Source: Casp-actino8 sp965659595 | GTDB lineage: Bacteria; Actinomycetota; Acidimicrobiia; Acidimicrobiales; Ilumatobacteraceae | Direction: 5' to 3' | DNA: 27,898 bases | Assembly (NCBI GenBank): GCA_965659595.1 | Contig: CBFHWN010000026.1 | Location: forward strand, 1-27,898 | Shown here: piece after piece, positions 1 through 6,603 of the stretch | How positions within the stretch are numbered: the first letter of the stretch is position 1 | How the letters are laid out: each line of letters starts with the position of its first letter | Translations under genes and position numbers: made by a program | The notes under the pieces: generated by a model | The model's input: the letters and a program-made list of their open reading frames with translations, nothing else | Told to the model about the DNA's origin: nothing | The model's database searches: none

Positions 1-69
1 CGGGACGGCACACCGACGACGGACCGATCATCAGGGAGGTCGATCGGTGTCAGAACCGAGTCGGACGAC

Positions 70-1131
70 TCAGCGTCCGGCCCAGGCCGCCCGAGTCGCC
101 TCGAGGGCCGGAGCGGCCAGCGGGACGTAGGGCACCTGACCAGCACCAGTACCGATCACGGCAAGGCCGGCATCGCTCAGGTAGAAGTCGACGAAGGCTT
201 CCAGTGCGGGGCTTTCGGCCAACTTGCTTTTGCTCACATAGATGAAGAGCGAACGAGCGATCGGGTACTCGCCACCGGCGATCGAATCCGGGGTTGGTTC
301 GACACATCCGTCACCTCCATCGACCTGCAGCGGCTTGATCACGTCGAGGTTCTCCTCCACGAAGGCGAAGCCGACCCAGCCGAGCGAGGTGGTGTTGGCG
401 GCGATGCCTTCGATGATGACGTTGTCATTCGGGCTGGCGGTGTAGTCCGGGCGGGGCAGATCGTCCTCGGCTTCCGTCGCCTTGGCGCCGGCGCCCAGCA
501 CGATCTCGACGAAGGAGTCGAAGGTGCCTGACTCTTCACCGGGTGCGGTGATCGTGAGCGGAGCGTCGGGGTACGGAGCGTTGATGGTGCCGAGATCGGT
601 ACCGACGGCGGCCCGCAATTCTTCGGCGGCGTCATTGGCGTCGCTCCAGTTGTTGCGGCCAAGGGCGTCCGGACCGAGCAGCACCCACAGGTCGCCGAAG
701 CTCACGCATTCGATCGCCGAGTTCTCGGACGATGTGATCACAGACAGACCGTCGATGGCCACTTCGAGCTCGACGTACTCGATTCCGGCCGCCGCACAAT
801 CCTCGGCTTCCGCGTCCTTGATCTTGCGTGACGCATCCGAGATGTCGGTCTCACCCGAGCAGAACTTGGCGAAGCCGTCTCCGGTACCCGGGCCTTCCAC
901 GGTGATGGCCACGTTCGGGTTGGCGTCACTGAACAACTTGGCGACAGCGGCGGTGATCGGCTCGACGGTCGACGATCCGGACACGAAGATCGAACCTCCG
1001 AGATCCGAGCCCGAGCCATTCGACTCACTCGGAGCCGACGTCTCGTTCGACGACGAACTGTCGTCACCGCCACAGGCGGCGAGGGTGACCGCAGCAGCGG
1101 CGACCAGAGCAACCAGGTGCTTACGCTTCAT
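70..1131 (-). CDS. pstS: Phosphate ABC transporter substrate-binding lipoprotein PstS
   Basis: The 353-residue lipoprotein binds inorganic phosphate outside the membrane and would hand it to a PstCAB transporter, which is not in the window and could lie beyond position 1. The N-terminus has Lys/Arg, a hydrophobic stretch and a lipobox LAAC with Cys20, followed by a Ser/Asn/Glu-rich linker. Family motifs are SGSSTVEP (about 51-58), GPGTGDGF (80-87) with DISDASR just after it, and a later ESGTFDSF segment; these carry the phosphate-binding Ser/Thr/Asp residues. The ATG at 1131 is chosen because GGAG lies six bases upstream and the signal peptide starts there; an in-frame extension to 1194 has neither. 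A PHO box and a TACGTT hexamer lie upstream. It follows ppk on the same strand. Confidence 0.95.
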   Translation of the reverse strand: MKRKHLVALVAAAAVTLAACGGDDSSSSNETSAPSESNGSGSDLGGSIFVSGSSTVEPITAAVAKLFSDANPNVAITVEGPGTGDGFAKFCSGETDISDASRKIKDAEAEDCAAAGIEYVELEVAIDGLSVITSSENSAIECVSFGDLWVLLGPDALGRNNWSDANDAAEELRAAVGTDLGTINAPYPDAPLTITAPGEESGTFDSFVEIVLGAGAKATEAEDDLPRPDYTASPNDNVIIEGIAANTTSLGWVGFAFVEENLDVIKPLQVDGGDGCVEPTPDSIAGGEYPIARSLFIYVSKSKLAESPALEAFVDFYLSDAGLAVIGTGAGQVPYVPLAAPALEATRAAWAGR

Positions 1132-1178
1132 TGATATCTCCTTTTCGGGGGTCACGGGTTCACGTCCGTGCGGTGCGA

Positions 1179-1184
1179 AACGTA
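1179..1184 (-). promoter_or_regulatory. Probable -10 element of pstS
   Basis: The hexamer TACGTT reads on the minus strand 27 bases downstream of the PHO box and about 48 bases upstream of the pstS ATG. This leaves room for a leader of about 40 bases that includes the GGAG ribosome-binding site. No clear -35 is visible, as expected for an activator-dependent promoter. Confidence 0.4.
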
Positions 1185-1211
1185 GGAGGAGCACCTGTCC
1201 GCCATCTGTTC

Positions 1212-1243
1212 ACCAGTTGAACACGAGGTGAACAACGTCGAAC
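1212..1243 (-). promoter_or_regulatory. PhoP-type PHO box upstream of pstS
   Basis: On the minus strand two adjacent 11-base direct repeat units read GTTCACCTCGT and GTTCAACTGGT (1233 to 1212). A half unit, GTTCGACGTT, precedes them (1243 to 1234). Actinobacterial PhoP binds tandem 11-base units beginning with GTTCACC, so spacing and sequence both fit. The site lies between the end of ppk and the start of pstS, about 80 bases from the pstS ATG, so pstS should be induced by phosphate starvation independently of ppk. Confidence 0.75.
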
Positions 1244-1271
1244 GGTTCGGAGAACGACGCGTCGTACCTGC

Positions 1272-3374
1272 TCAGGGGCTACCTGAAGTCTTCCGGGTTT
1301 GGCGTTTCGAGGCCCATTCGTACATCTCTCGCTGCGGGTGGGGCTCGAACATCGTGGGGCCGATGCGTTCCCAGGACGCGTCGGGGCGCATCTCGAACGA
1401 CGGGGCTCCGTCGGCCAACAGAACGTCGAACGTGTGGTCGAGCCACTCCTGATGCCGCGGATTCACGAGTGGCGTGAGGACCTCAACGCGTTTGTCGAGA
1501 TTACGCGCCATGAGGTCGGCCGAACCGATCAGATGCAACGGTTGTCCGTCGCCCTGGCCGTTGGCGAAGCGGTACACGCGAGAGTGCTCGAGGAATCGGC
1601 CGAGCACTGAACGCACACAGATGTTGTCGGACAGCCCGGGCACACCCGCTCGAAGACAGCACAGGCCACGCACGACGAGGTCGACGCGAGCACCCTTCTG
1701 CGAGGCGGCGTACAACTCATCGATCATGTCGGGATCGGCGATCGAGTTCACCTTGATCGTGATGTGTCCGCGCTCCCCCATCGAAGCCTCGCGTCGGATG
1801 AGTTCGGTGAGCCCGCTGCGCAGATAGTCGGGAGCCACGAGCAGTCGTTCGTACTTCACATCGCGGGAATAGCCAGTGAGGTGATTGAACAGCTGTGCGG
1901 CATCGGATGTGAGGTCGGGTTCGCACGTGAAGTAGCCAAGGTCTTCGTACAGCCGTGACGTACGCGAGTTGTAGTTGCCGGTGCCGAGATGCACGTATCG
2001 ACGCAGTCCGTCTTCGTCTTCGCGCACCACCAACACGCACTTGGCGTGAGTCTTCAGACCGACGACTCCGTACACCACATGAACCCCGGCGCGTTCGAAA
2101 GCCTTGGCCCAGGTGACGTTGACCGCCTCGTCGAAACGCGCCTTCAATTCCACCAGCACGGCAACCTGCACCCCGCGTTCGGCGGCTCTGATCAGGTGCC
2201 GTGCGATGGGACTGTCACCGCTCGTTCGGTACAACGTCATCTTGATGCTCTGCACTCGTCGATCGTCGGCGGCCTGTGACAAGAACTCTTCCACCGAGCT
2301 GGTGAAGCTCTCGTACGGGTGGTGCACCAGCAGCGCGCGTTCGCGAATCACCGAGAAGATTGACCGTTCGGACTCTTCGGCGGCCGCCAGACGACCGGCC
2401 GTGACCGGCAACCATTGATCGTCCTTCAAGTCGGGACGATCGACCGCGTGCAACTGCATGAGGCAGCTGAGATCGAGAAGCCCTTCTACCGGAAACACGT
2501 CGTGTGGTTGCAGATCGAGTTCTTCCACCAGAAGATCGACGATCGCCTTCGGTGCTCCGGCTTCCACTTCGAGGCGGACGGCACGACCGAATCGACGTCG
2601 ACGCAATTCGAGTTCGACGGCCTGCAGGAGATCGTCGGCTTCTTCGTCCTCCACGCTCAGGTCGGCGTTTCGGGTGATACGGAACATCGCGACCTTGCCG
2701 ATCGTCATACCCGGAAACAACGTGTGCAGATGAGCCTCGATCACTTCTTCCACCGGGACGAACCGATCACCTCCGGGTAGCGACACCAGACGCGGGAACA
2801 CCGTCGGCACCTTGATCCGGGCGAAGCGCTCCTCGGCCGTGACCGGATCGATCACGTTGACGGCCAGGCTGAGCGCCAGGTTCGACAGGTACGGGAACGG
2901 GTGAGCCGGATCGACAGCAAGGGGTGTGAGTACCGGGAAGATCCGCTTTTCGTAGATGTCGGTGCAGTGCGCTCGTTCGTCAGGGCCGAGATCGGCCCAT
3001 CGCAACAAGGCAATCCCTTCCCGCTCGAGTTGAGGGATCAACACGTCGATCAGTATCCGCTGCTGACGAACAGTCAACTCTCCGACCCGCTTCAACACCT
3101 CCGCCTGCTGCTGTGCCGGGGTCAGACCGTCGAAGAGCGGTGTGGTGACACCGGCCGCTTCCTGATCCTTCATAGCGGCCACGCGCACCTGGAAGAACTC
3201 GTCGAGATTCGACGAGAAAATGGCGCTGAACTTGACTCGCTCGAGGAGGGGAACGCCTGGTTCGGTGGCGAGTCGAAGCACCCGCTCGTCGAACTCGAGC
3301 CAACTCAACTCGCGATTGAGAAAGCGCGACTCATGGGAAGGCGTGTCCATACGAGGAGAGTTCACCGGATTCAT
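1272..3374 (-). CDS. ppk: Polyphosphate kinase Ppk1
   Basis: Ppk1 reversibly polymerises the terminal phosphate of ATP into polyphosphate. The 700-residue product is full length. It begins with the conserved NRELSWLEFDERVL segment, contains FPVLTPLAVDPAHPFPYLSN near 147, and has the two catalytic-domain histidines: His443 in GLKTHAKC, the expected autophosphorylated residue, and His597 in RFLEHSRVYRF. RGLCCLRAGVPGLSDN (about 569) and LIGSADLMARNLDKRVEV are also conserved. I place the start at the ATG at 3374, ten bases after GGAGG. A GTG at 3383 lies too close to that ribosome-binding site. The gene is 42 bases downstream of a small unknown gene and upstream of pstS, which fits a phosphate storage and uptake role. 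Confidence 0.95.
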   Translation of the reverse strand: MNPVNSPRMDTPSHESRFLNRELSWLEFDERVLRLATEPGVPLLERVKFSAIFSSNLDEFFQVRVAAMKDQEAAGVTTPLFDGLTPAQQQAEVLKRVGELTVRQQRILIDVLIPQLEREGIALLRWADLGPDERAHCTDIYEKRIFPVLTPLAVDPAHPFPYLSNLALSLAVNVIDPVTAEERFARIKVPTVFPRLVSLPGGDRFVPVEEVIEAHLHTLFPGMTIGKVAMFRITRNADLSVEDEEADDLLQAVELELRRRRFGRAVRLEVEAGAPKAIVDLLVEELDLQPHDVFPVEGLLDLSCLMQLHAVDRPDLKDDQWLPVTAGRLAAAEESERSIFSVIRERALLVHHPYESFTSSVEEFLSQAADDRRVQSIKMTLYRTSGDSPIARHLIRAAERGVQVAVLVELKARFDEAVNVTWAKAFERAGVHVVYGVVGLKTHAKCVLVVREDEDGLRRYVHLGTGNYNSRTSRLYEDLGYFTCEPDLTSDAAQLFNHLTGYSRDVKYERLLVAPDYLRSGLTELIRREASMGERGHITIKVNSIADPDMIDELYAASQKGARVDLVVRGLCCLRAGVPGLSDNICVRSVLGRFLEHSRVYRFANGQGDGQPLHLIGSADLMARNLDKRVEVLTPLVNPRHQEWLDHTFDVLLADGAPSFEMRPDASWERIGPTMFEPHPQREMYEWASKRQTRKTSGSP

Positions 3375-3415
3375 GGACCCCACCCCTCCGGGTTCACCTC
3401 GAATTCATCGAGAAA

Positions 3416-3685
3416 TCAGACGGCTTCTTCGTCGAAGCCCAGATCCCATTCGAGGGAGATGTTCTCGCGCTCGGCATCGCGCATGATTCGCTCGCGGTTG
3501 CGCTTGAACTGGGGATCGTTGTACGGAAGCAACACGAGACGGGCCAACGCCCGGCTGCGGAATTCTTCGACCAAGGTTCGGTCGCCGTAGTCGCCGACCA
3601 CGTCCCAGTGGGGTGACACCGGGCCGAGAAAGACGATGCGCACATGTGCACGAGGCGGTTCGTTGGGTGCGTAGACGTCGGTCAT
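3416..3685 (-). CDS. Small conserved-looking protein of unknown function upstream of ppk
   Basis: This 89-residue soluble protein is not recognised. It is Arg/Glu-rich with no signal peptide or membrane segment. A hydrophobic strand RIVFLGPVSPHW (16-27) is followed by a charged, probably helical second half (RNRERIMRDAERE) and an acidic tail. It is judged real because AGGAG sits five bases before the ATG, codon use matches the neighbours, and it lies 42 bases ahead of ppk on the same strand, so co-transcription is likely. A role linked to polyphosphate or phosphate metabolism is only a guess from position. Confidence 0.7.
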   Translation of the reverse strand: MTDVYAPNEPPRAHVRIVFLGPVSPHWDVVGDYGDRTLVEEFRSRALARLVLLPYNDPQFKRNRERIMRDAERENISLEWDLGFDEEAV

Positions 3686-3955
3686 GGGTACTCCTCCGCC
3701 GGAATCGGGTGGATTCTGGACTTCCGTACCGGCGGTAAACCGCTGGTCACAGGCACGCTATCGGCGAAACGGCCGGCTCGGAACCCGGTGTGGTTCTTCG
3801 TCACTTTCACCTGACTGGATACCGACCTTGACCGATGCTTGACTGACAGGAGCCGGGAACTCCGACAAGGTGAGGGACGTCAAAGTCACTGACCTGGAAG
3901 ACCCGGCTTCCAGCGGGCGAAGCGGGCGGAAACCAACTTCGCACAAGGAGATGTC
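3686..3955. other. Intergenic region between divergent 3685 gene and whiB
   Basis: No gene is supported in these 270 bases; reading frames here are interrupted or antisense to whiB. It contains a short perfect inverted repeat GCGGT-AA-ACCGC at 3732-3743, which could be an operator, and two TTGAC-like hexamers (3828-3833 and 3839-3844) that could be -35 elements for whiB without a convincing -10. Confidence 0.4.
3713..3718 (-). promoter_or_regulatory. Possible -10 element (CAGAAT) of the 3685-ppk unit
   Basis: CAGAAT followed by CCACCC on the minus strand lies 28 bases before the ATG at 3685. A start site six to seven bases after it would give a leader of about 21 bases carrying AGGAG. The same 12-base string CAGAATCCACCC stands directly before the ATG at 15809, which supports it as a promoter element. 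Confidence 0.35.
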
Positions 3956-4231
3956 ATGAACGAAGAGATCACCCCTCTGGTCGACGAGGATTCGGCGACC
4001 GGCTGGATGGCCCTCGGCAATTGCCGTGCGCACCCACCGGCCATGTTCTTCCCGTCCGATGGCTCGGGCGTCGATCGGGCCCGCAAGATCTGCGCCACCT
4101 GCCCGGTGGTGTCGCAATGCCTCGAATACGCGCTCGAGCACCACATCGACCACGGTGTGTGGGGCGGCTGCTCAGAGCGTGAGCGGCGACGTATCGCCAA
4201 GCGACGACGCCTGAGCGTGCAATCGATCTGA
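3956..4231 (+). CDS. WhiB-family iron-sulfur transcriptional regulator (subtype unassigned)
   Basis: The 91-residue protein has the four cluster-binding cysteines of the family: Cys23, then Cys46-x2-Cys49-x5-Cys55. The G(V)WGG turn follows at 67-71 and a basic tail (RERRRIAKRRR) after that. WhiB proteins carry an O2/NO-sensitive 4Fe-4S cluster and act with the sigma factor at promoters. An additional Cys72 directly after the GVWGG turn is unusual. The ATG has AAGGAG seven bases upstream. It is less like classical WhiB/WhmD than the second copy at 5560, so I do not assign a number. The upstream 270 bases carry no clear TANNNT element close to the start, so a longer leader is likely. Confidence 0.93.
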   Translation: MNEEITPLVDEDSATGWMALGNCRAHPPAMFFPSDGSGVDRARKICATCPVVSQCLEYALEHHIDHGVWGGCSERERRRIAKRRRLSVQSI

Positions 4232-4236
4232 CGCCC

Positions 4237-4271
4237 GATCAGTCGGACGAACGAGATGATCAGTCGGACGA
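4237..4271. repeat. 21-base-spaced direct repeat at the 3' end of tatA
   Basis: GATCAGTCGGACGA occurs at 4237-4250 and again at 4258-4271. The second copy encodes the last residues and stop codon of TatA. The first lies in the 28-base convergent gap after whiB. This looks like a small duplication of the tatA tail. Confidence 0.6.
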
Positions 4272-4439
4272 CGTGGAGTCGCTGTCGTCCTTGGCGCCCT
4301 CGTTCAGGCCCTTCTTGAATTCCTTCTGGGCCTGACCCAGGTTGCGCGCCAGCTTCGGAATCTGCGATCCACCGAAGAGGACCAAGATCACGACGAGAAC
4401 GACAATCACTTCCGGACCGTCAAAAAGGCCTGCAAACAT
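4260..4439 (-). CDS. tatA: Sec-independent translocase subunit TatA
   Basis: TatA oligomers form the translocation site of the twin-arginine export system in the inner membrane. The 59-residue protein has the expected plan: a short N-terminus, one membrane helix (about 10-22, Val/Ile/Leu-rich), the FGGSQIPKLARNLG hinge, an amphipathic helix with KEFKKG, and an acidic Asp/Ser tail. It is at the short end for actinobacterial TatA. Phe22-Gly23 at the hinge is the conserved FG pair. No Shine-Dalgarno precedes the ATG at 4439, but TAGCCT lies exactly six bases upstream, which fits a leaderless message. tatC is not in the window, so this is an isolated tatA. It converges with whiB and diverges from the ftcD-like gene. 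Confidence 0.93.
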   Translation of the reverse strand: MFAGLFDGPEVIVVLVVILVLFGGSQIPKLARNLGQAQKEFKKGLNEGAKDDSDSTSSD

Positions 4440-4445
4440 GAGGTC

Positions 4446-4451
4446 AGGCTA
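4446..4451 (-). promoter_or_regulatory. Leaderless promoter -10 of tatA
   Basis: TAGCCT lies exactly six bases before the tatA ATG, matching the TANNNT-N6-RTG arrangement repeated at deoD, mdh, metF, purH and the gene at 21532. Transcription would begin at or next to the A of the ATG. Confidence 0.6.
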
Positions 4452-4456
4452 CCACT

Positions 4457-4468
4457 GGTGTCGACACC
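4457..4468. promoter_or_regulatory. Perfect 12-bp palindrome in the tatA/ftcD divergent region
   Basis: GGTGTCGACACC is a perfect palindrome flanked by CACTGG on both sides. It lies inside the 17-base stretch upstream of the tatA -10 hexamer and 20 bases before the start of the divergent formimidoyltransferase gene. Such placement suits a repressor operator affecting both promoters. No regulator is identified. Confidence 0.35.
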
Positions 4469-4488
4469 GGCACTGGCAGAGTGGGGTC

Positions 4489-5301
4489 GTGCTCGAGTCA
4501 GTGGTCAACGTGAGCGAAGGTTGCGACGCCCGTCGTCTGGTCGAGATCGACCGGGTGTGCGGGGGTGATCTGCTCGATCGCCACTCCGATTGCCATCACC
4601 ATCGCAGCGTGTTCACCCTCGTGGGCGAGGATGCCGTCCGCAAGCTCACGAGTCGAAGTCTCGAGATGTTGGACCTCGCCGATCACCGTGGCGTCCATCC
4701 TCGACTTGGCGTGGTGGACGTGGTTCCGTTCGTTCCCCTCGACGATTCGTCACTCCACGAAGCTCGTCGCGCACGCGATGACTTCGCCCATTGGGTGAGT
4801 ACCGAATTCGACGTGCCCGTGTTCGTGTACGGCCCGGCCGACAGCGACGAACGTCAACTCCCCGAGGTTCGACGTGATGCATGGACTCGACTCAGACCCG
4901 ATTTCGGGCCACCTCTGCCACACCCGTCAGCCGGCTCGATCTGCGTCGGCGTGCGTCATGTACTGGTGGCCTACAACGTGTGGTTCGAACACACGTCCAT
5001 CGACGTGGCGCGAACGATCGCACGCGAGGTACGCGGTGACGGAGTGCGTGCTCTCGGTCTGTCGGTCGGCGATCACGTTCAGGTGAGCATGAACCTGATC
5101 GACCCACGACGTGTCGGTCCATACGACGCCTTCGAACGGGTCGAGTCGGTGGCGTCGTCGTACGGTGCGCGCGTGACCCGGGGTGAGCTGGTCGGACTCG
5201 TTCCGGCCGCGATCCTGCAGCGCGTTCCGGAAGAGAAATGGGAACGACTCGACCTCGGTGAAGATCGAACGATCGAGGCGCGCCTGCGAGCGCGCGCCTG
5301 A
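4489..5301 (+). CDS. Glutamate formimidoyltransferase (FtcD N-terminal type)
   Basis: This family moves a formimino group between formimidoyl-glutamate and tetrahydrofolate (histidine breakdown). The 270-residue protein covers the formiminotransferase module only, with no cyclodeaminase domain. Conserved features are VVNVSEG at 6-11, HHHRSVFTLVGE near 36-47, and DHRGVHPRLGVVDVVPF near 65-81. His70 there matches the catalytic histidine of the family (His82 in mammalian FtcD). It is a little short for a full two-subdomain module. The GTG at 4489 is chosen because family similarity begins at LESVVNVSEG; the ribosome-binding signal there (GAGTGGGG) is weak, and GTG 4501 is an alternative. No other histidine-utilisation gene is nearby, so the substrate may not be histidine-derived. 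It converges with the second whiB with one base between stop codons. Confidence 0.8.
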   Translation: MLESVVNVSEGCDARRLVEIDRVCGGDLLDRHSDCHHHRSVFTLVGEDAVRKLTSRSLEMLDLADHRGVHPRLGVVDVVPFVPLDDSSLHEARRARDDFAHWVSTEFDVPVFVYGPADSDERQLPEVRRDAWTRLRPDFGPPLPHPSAGSICVGVRHVLVAYNVWFEHTSIDVARTIAREVRGDGVRALGLSVGDHVQVSMNLIDPRRVGPYDAFERVESVASSYGARVTRGELVGLVPAAILQRVPEEKWERLDLGEDRTIEARLRARA

Positions 5302-5302
5302 C

Positions 5303-5560
5303 TCAGGCGGTCGCGGTGCGGCGGCCGGCCTGGGCGCGCTGACGACGCAGACGACGACGCTCTCGCTCGGACAGACCACCCCAGATACCGAACTTTTCGC
5401 CGTTCACCAAGGCGTACTCGAGGCAATCGAGGCGAACGGTGCAACCGCGGCAGACTTCCTTGGCTTCACGAGTGGACGCTCCCCGTTCGGGGAAGAAGAG
5501 ATCAGGGTCGACTCCGAGGCAGTTGGCGTCGTCCTGCCAGTTTTGTTCGTTCTCGCTCAC
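5303..5560 (-). CDS. whiB2: WhiB/WhmD-type (WhiB2) iron-sulfur regulator
   Basis: The 85-residue protein shows the WhiB plan most similar to WhiB of Streptomyces and WhmD/WhiB2 of mycobacteria, regulators of septation and sporulation: Trp8, Cys14, FFPERGASTREAK, Cys37-x2-Cys40-x5-Cys46, CLEYAL, FGIWGGLSERERRRLRR, then a basic tail. These cysteines bind the 4Fe-4S cluster. The GTG at 5560 is the first possible start because an in-frame TGA lies two codons before it. No good Shine-Dalgarno is seen. The upstream 300 bases are rich in hairpins and suggest a long leader. The assignment to WhiB2 rests on motif resemblance only. Confidence 0.9.
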   Translation of the reverse strand: MSENEQNWQDDANCLGVDPDLFFPERGASTREAKEVCRGCTVRLDCLEYALVNGEKFGIWGGLSERERRRLRRQRAQAGRRTATA

Positions 5561-5734
5561 GGCTCACTGCCCATCCCGGCCCGGTGGCCGCATCGCTTCG
5601 CCGGCTGCCCCGAGGTGCCGGAACTACATCGCTGTCATTCTGACTCATGGAACCCCCCTCATGCAAGAGGGAACTTGGCAAAAGCCCAGCCTGTGGGCTC
5701 GCGCGGTCCGCAGCGAGACCGCTCGCGTGCGCTA

Positions 5735-5755
5735 ACGGCCGACGGCCGACGGCCG
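5735..5755. repeat. Three tandem copies of the heptamer ACGGCCG
   Basis: ACGGCCG occupies 5735-5741, 5742-5748 and 5749-5755 exactly. The core CGGCCG is palindromic, so each copy could bind a dimeric protein, or the array may be simple slippage. It sits between the hairpins and the AT-rich tract upstream of whiB2. Confidence 0.6.
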
Positions 5756-5859
5756 AAAACGGGCTATTTCCTATATTTTTTTACATCGCCCCTGCTCAGA
5801 CGGCACGAATCGGCCACCCACCTGAACCCTGACACCCGGCCGTCGACGTCGGTCGGACC

Positions 5860-5865
5860 TACTCT
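5860..5865 (+). promoter_or_regulatory. Leaderless promoter -10 of deoD
   Basis: TACTCT lies exactly six bases before the ATG at 5872 and no Shine-Dalgarno is present. The flanking CGGACC is shared with the mdh promoter. Confidence 0.6.
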
Positions 5866-5871
5866 GTTCGC

Positions 5872-6585
5872 ATGCCCATTCACCTTCGAGCCGAACCCGG
5901 CGACTACGCCCCTGCCGTTCTCTGCCCTGGCGATCCGCGCCGCGCCACCTACATCGCCGAAACCTTCTTCGATCCAGGCGCACGACTCGTGAACGAAGAG
6001 CGCGGCATGCTCGGGTACACCGGAACATTCGAAGGCCGTCCGATCAGCGTGCAATCGACGGGAATGGGCACGCCAAGTGCCGGGATCGTCTTCGAAGAGT
6101 TGGTGATGCTCGGGGCCACCCGCATGATTCGCGTGGGCACCACCGGCGGCCTGCAACCGTTTCTGCGCATGGCCGACACCGTGATTGCTGTGAGCGCATC
6201 GAGTGACGATCGCACGCCCATGCGCTACGCCGCCATGGACGGACTGGCACCGACCGCTACCTATTCAATGGTGGAGACCGCAGTGCGCATGAGTCGTGAA
6301 GTGAGTGACCGAGTGTTCGTGGGCCCGATCGTGACGAGCGGCCTCTTCTACGATCCAGATCCCGACACGTTCAACCGCTGGCGCGGGCTCAAGCATCTCG
6401 GTGTCGAGATGGAGGCGTCGATGCTCTACACCATCGCGGCGGTCAAGGGCGTGGAAGCACTCGCCATGATGACGGTGAGCGACGTGATCGCACCCGACAA
6501 CGAGCCGATTCGCATCAGCGACGACGACCTGAAGAAGGGCGTCGACCAGATGATGCGCATCGCCTGCCAAGTCGCCGTCTCCTGA
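5872..6585 (+). CDS. deoD: Purine nucleoside phosphorylase, DeoD type (PNP/UDP family)
   Basis: The enzyme cleaves nucleosides with phosphate to free base and ribose-1-phosphate. The 237-residue length matches hexameric DeoD. Visible family features are HLRAEPGDYAPAVLCPGDP (phosphate-binding GDP at 20-22), RGMLGYTGTFEGRPISV, IRVGTTGG with Arg87, GVEMEAS at 177-183 binding the ribose, and TVSD with Asp204, the catalytic aspartate that favours purines. The segment after Asp204 (VIAPDNEPIRISDDDLKKG) departs from the E. coli sequence, so the second catalytic Arg is not obvious and uridine or another nucleoside cannot be excluded. The ATG at 5872 has no Shine-Dalgarno and appears leaderless. It converges with mdh (18-base gap). 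It could use nucleosides imported by the BMP system near 24-27 kb. Confidence 0.88.
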   Translation: MPIHLRAEPGDYAPAVLCPGDPRRATYIAETFFDPGARLVNEERGMLGYTGTFEGRPISVQSTGMGTPSAGIVFEELVMLGATRMIRVGTTGGLQPFLRMADTVIAVSASSDDRTPMRYAAMDGLAPTATYSMVETAVRMSREVSDRVFVGPIVTSGLFYDPDPDTFNRWRGLKHLGVEMEASMLYTIAAVKGVEALAMMTVSDVIAPDNEPIRISDDDLKKGVDQMMRIACQVAVS

Positions 6586-6603
6586 CAGACGCCCGAACGC
6601 CGG

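Larger units (their letters stand above)
5561..5871. other. Structured leader/promoter region between whiB2 and deoD
   Basis: No gene is supported here. Successive hairpin-forming repeats are CCCTC..GAGGG near 5656-5671, AGCCCA-GCCTG-TGGGCT at 5683-5699 (perfect) and GCGGTC..GACCGC near 5703-5722. Three tandem copies of ACGGCCG follow at 5735-5755, then an AT-rich tract with seven T in a row near 5772-5781 that stands out from the surroundings and could hold the whiB2 promoter. A long structured 5' leader for whiB2 is the simplest reading. The last 20 bases hold the deoD promoter hexamer. Confidence 0.5.

Noticed and set aside
3392..3409. GTTCACC and ATTCATC with 11-base spacing near the ppk start, resembling a PHO box
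   Set aside because: Only one unit is a good match, it is on the strand opposite to ppk, and it lies between an upstream gene and the ribosome-binding site, so position and quality are poor.
5502..5648. Short minus-strand frame (48 codons) starting ATGAGTCAG with GGGGGG upstream, overlapping the whiB2 start
   Set aside because: It could be a leader peptide, but there is no independent support and most of it lies inside whiB2 in another frame. Left out of the gene list.
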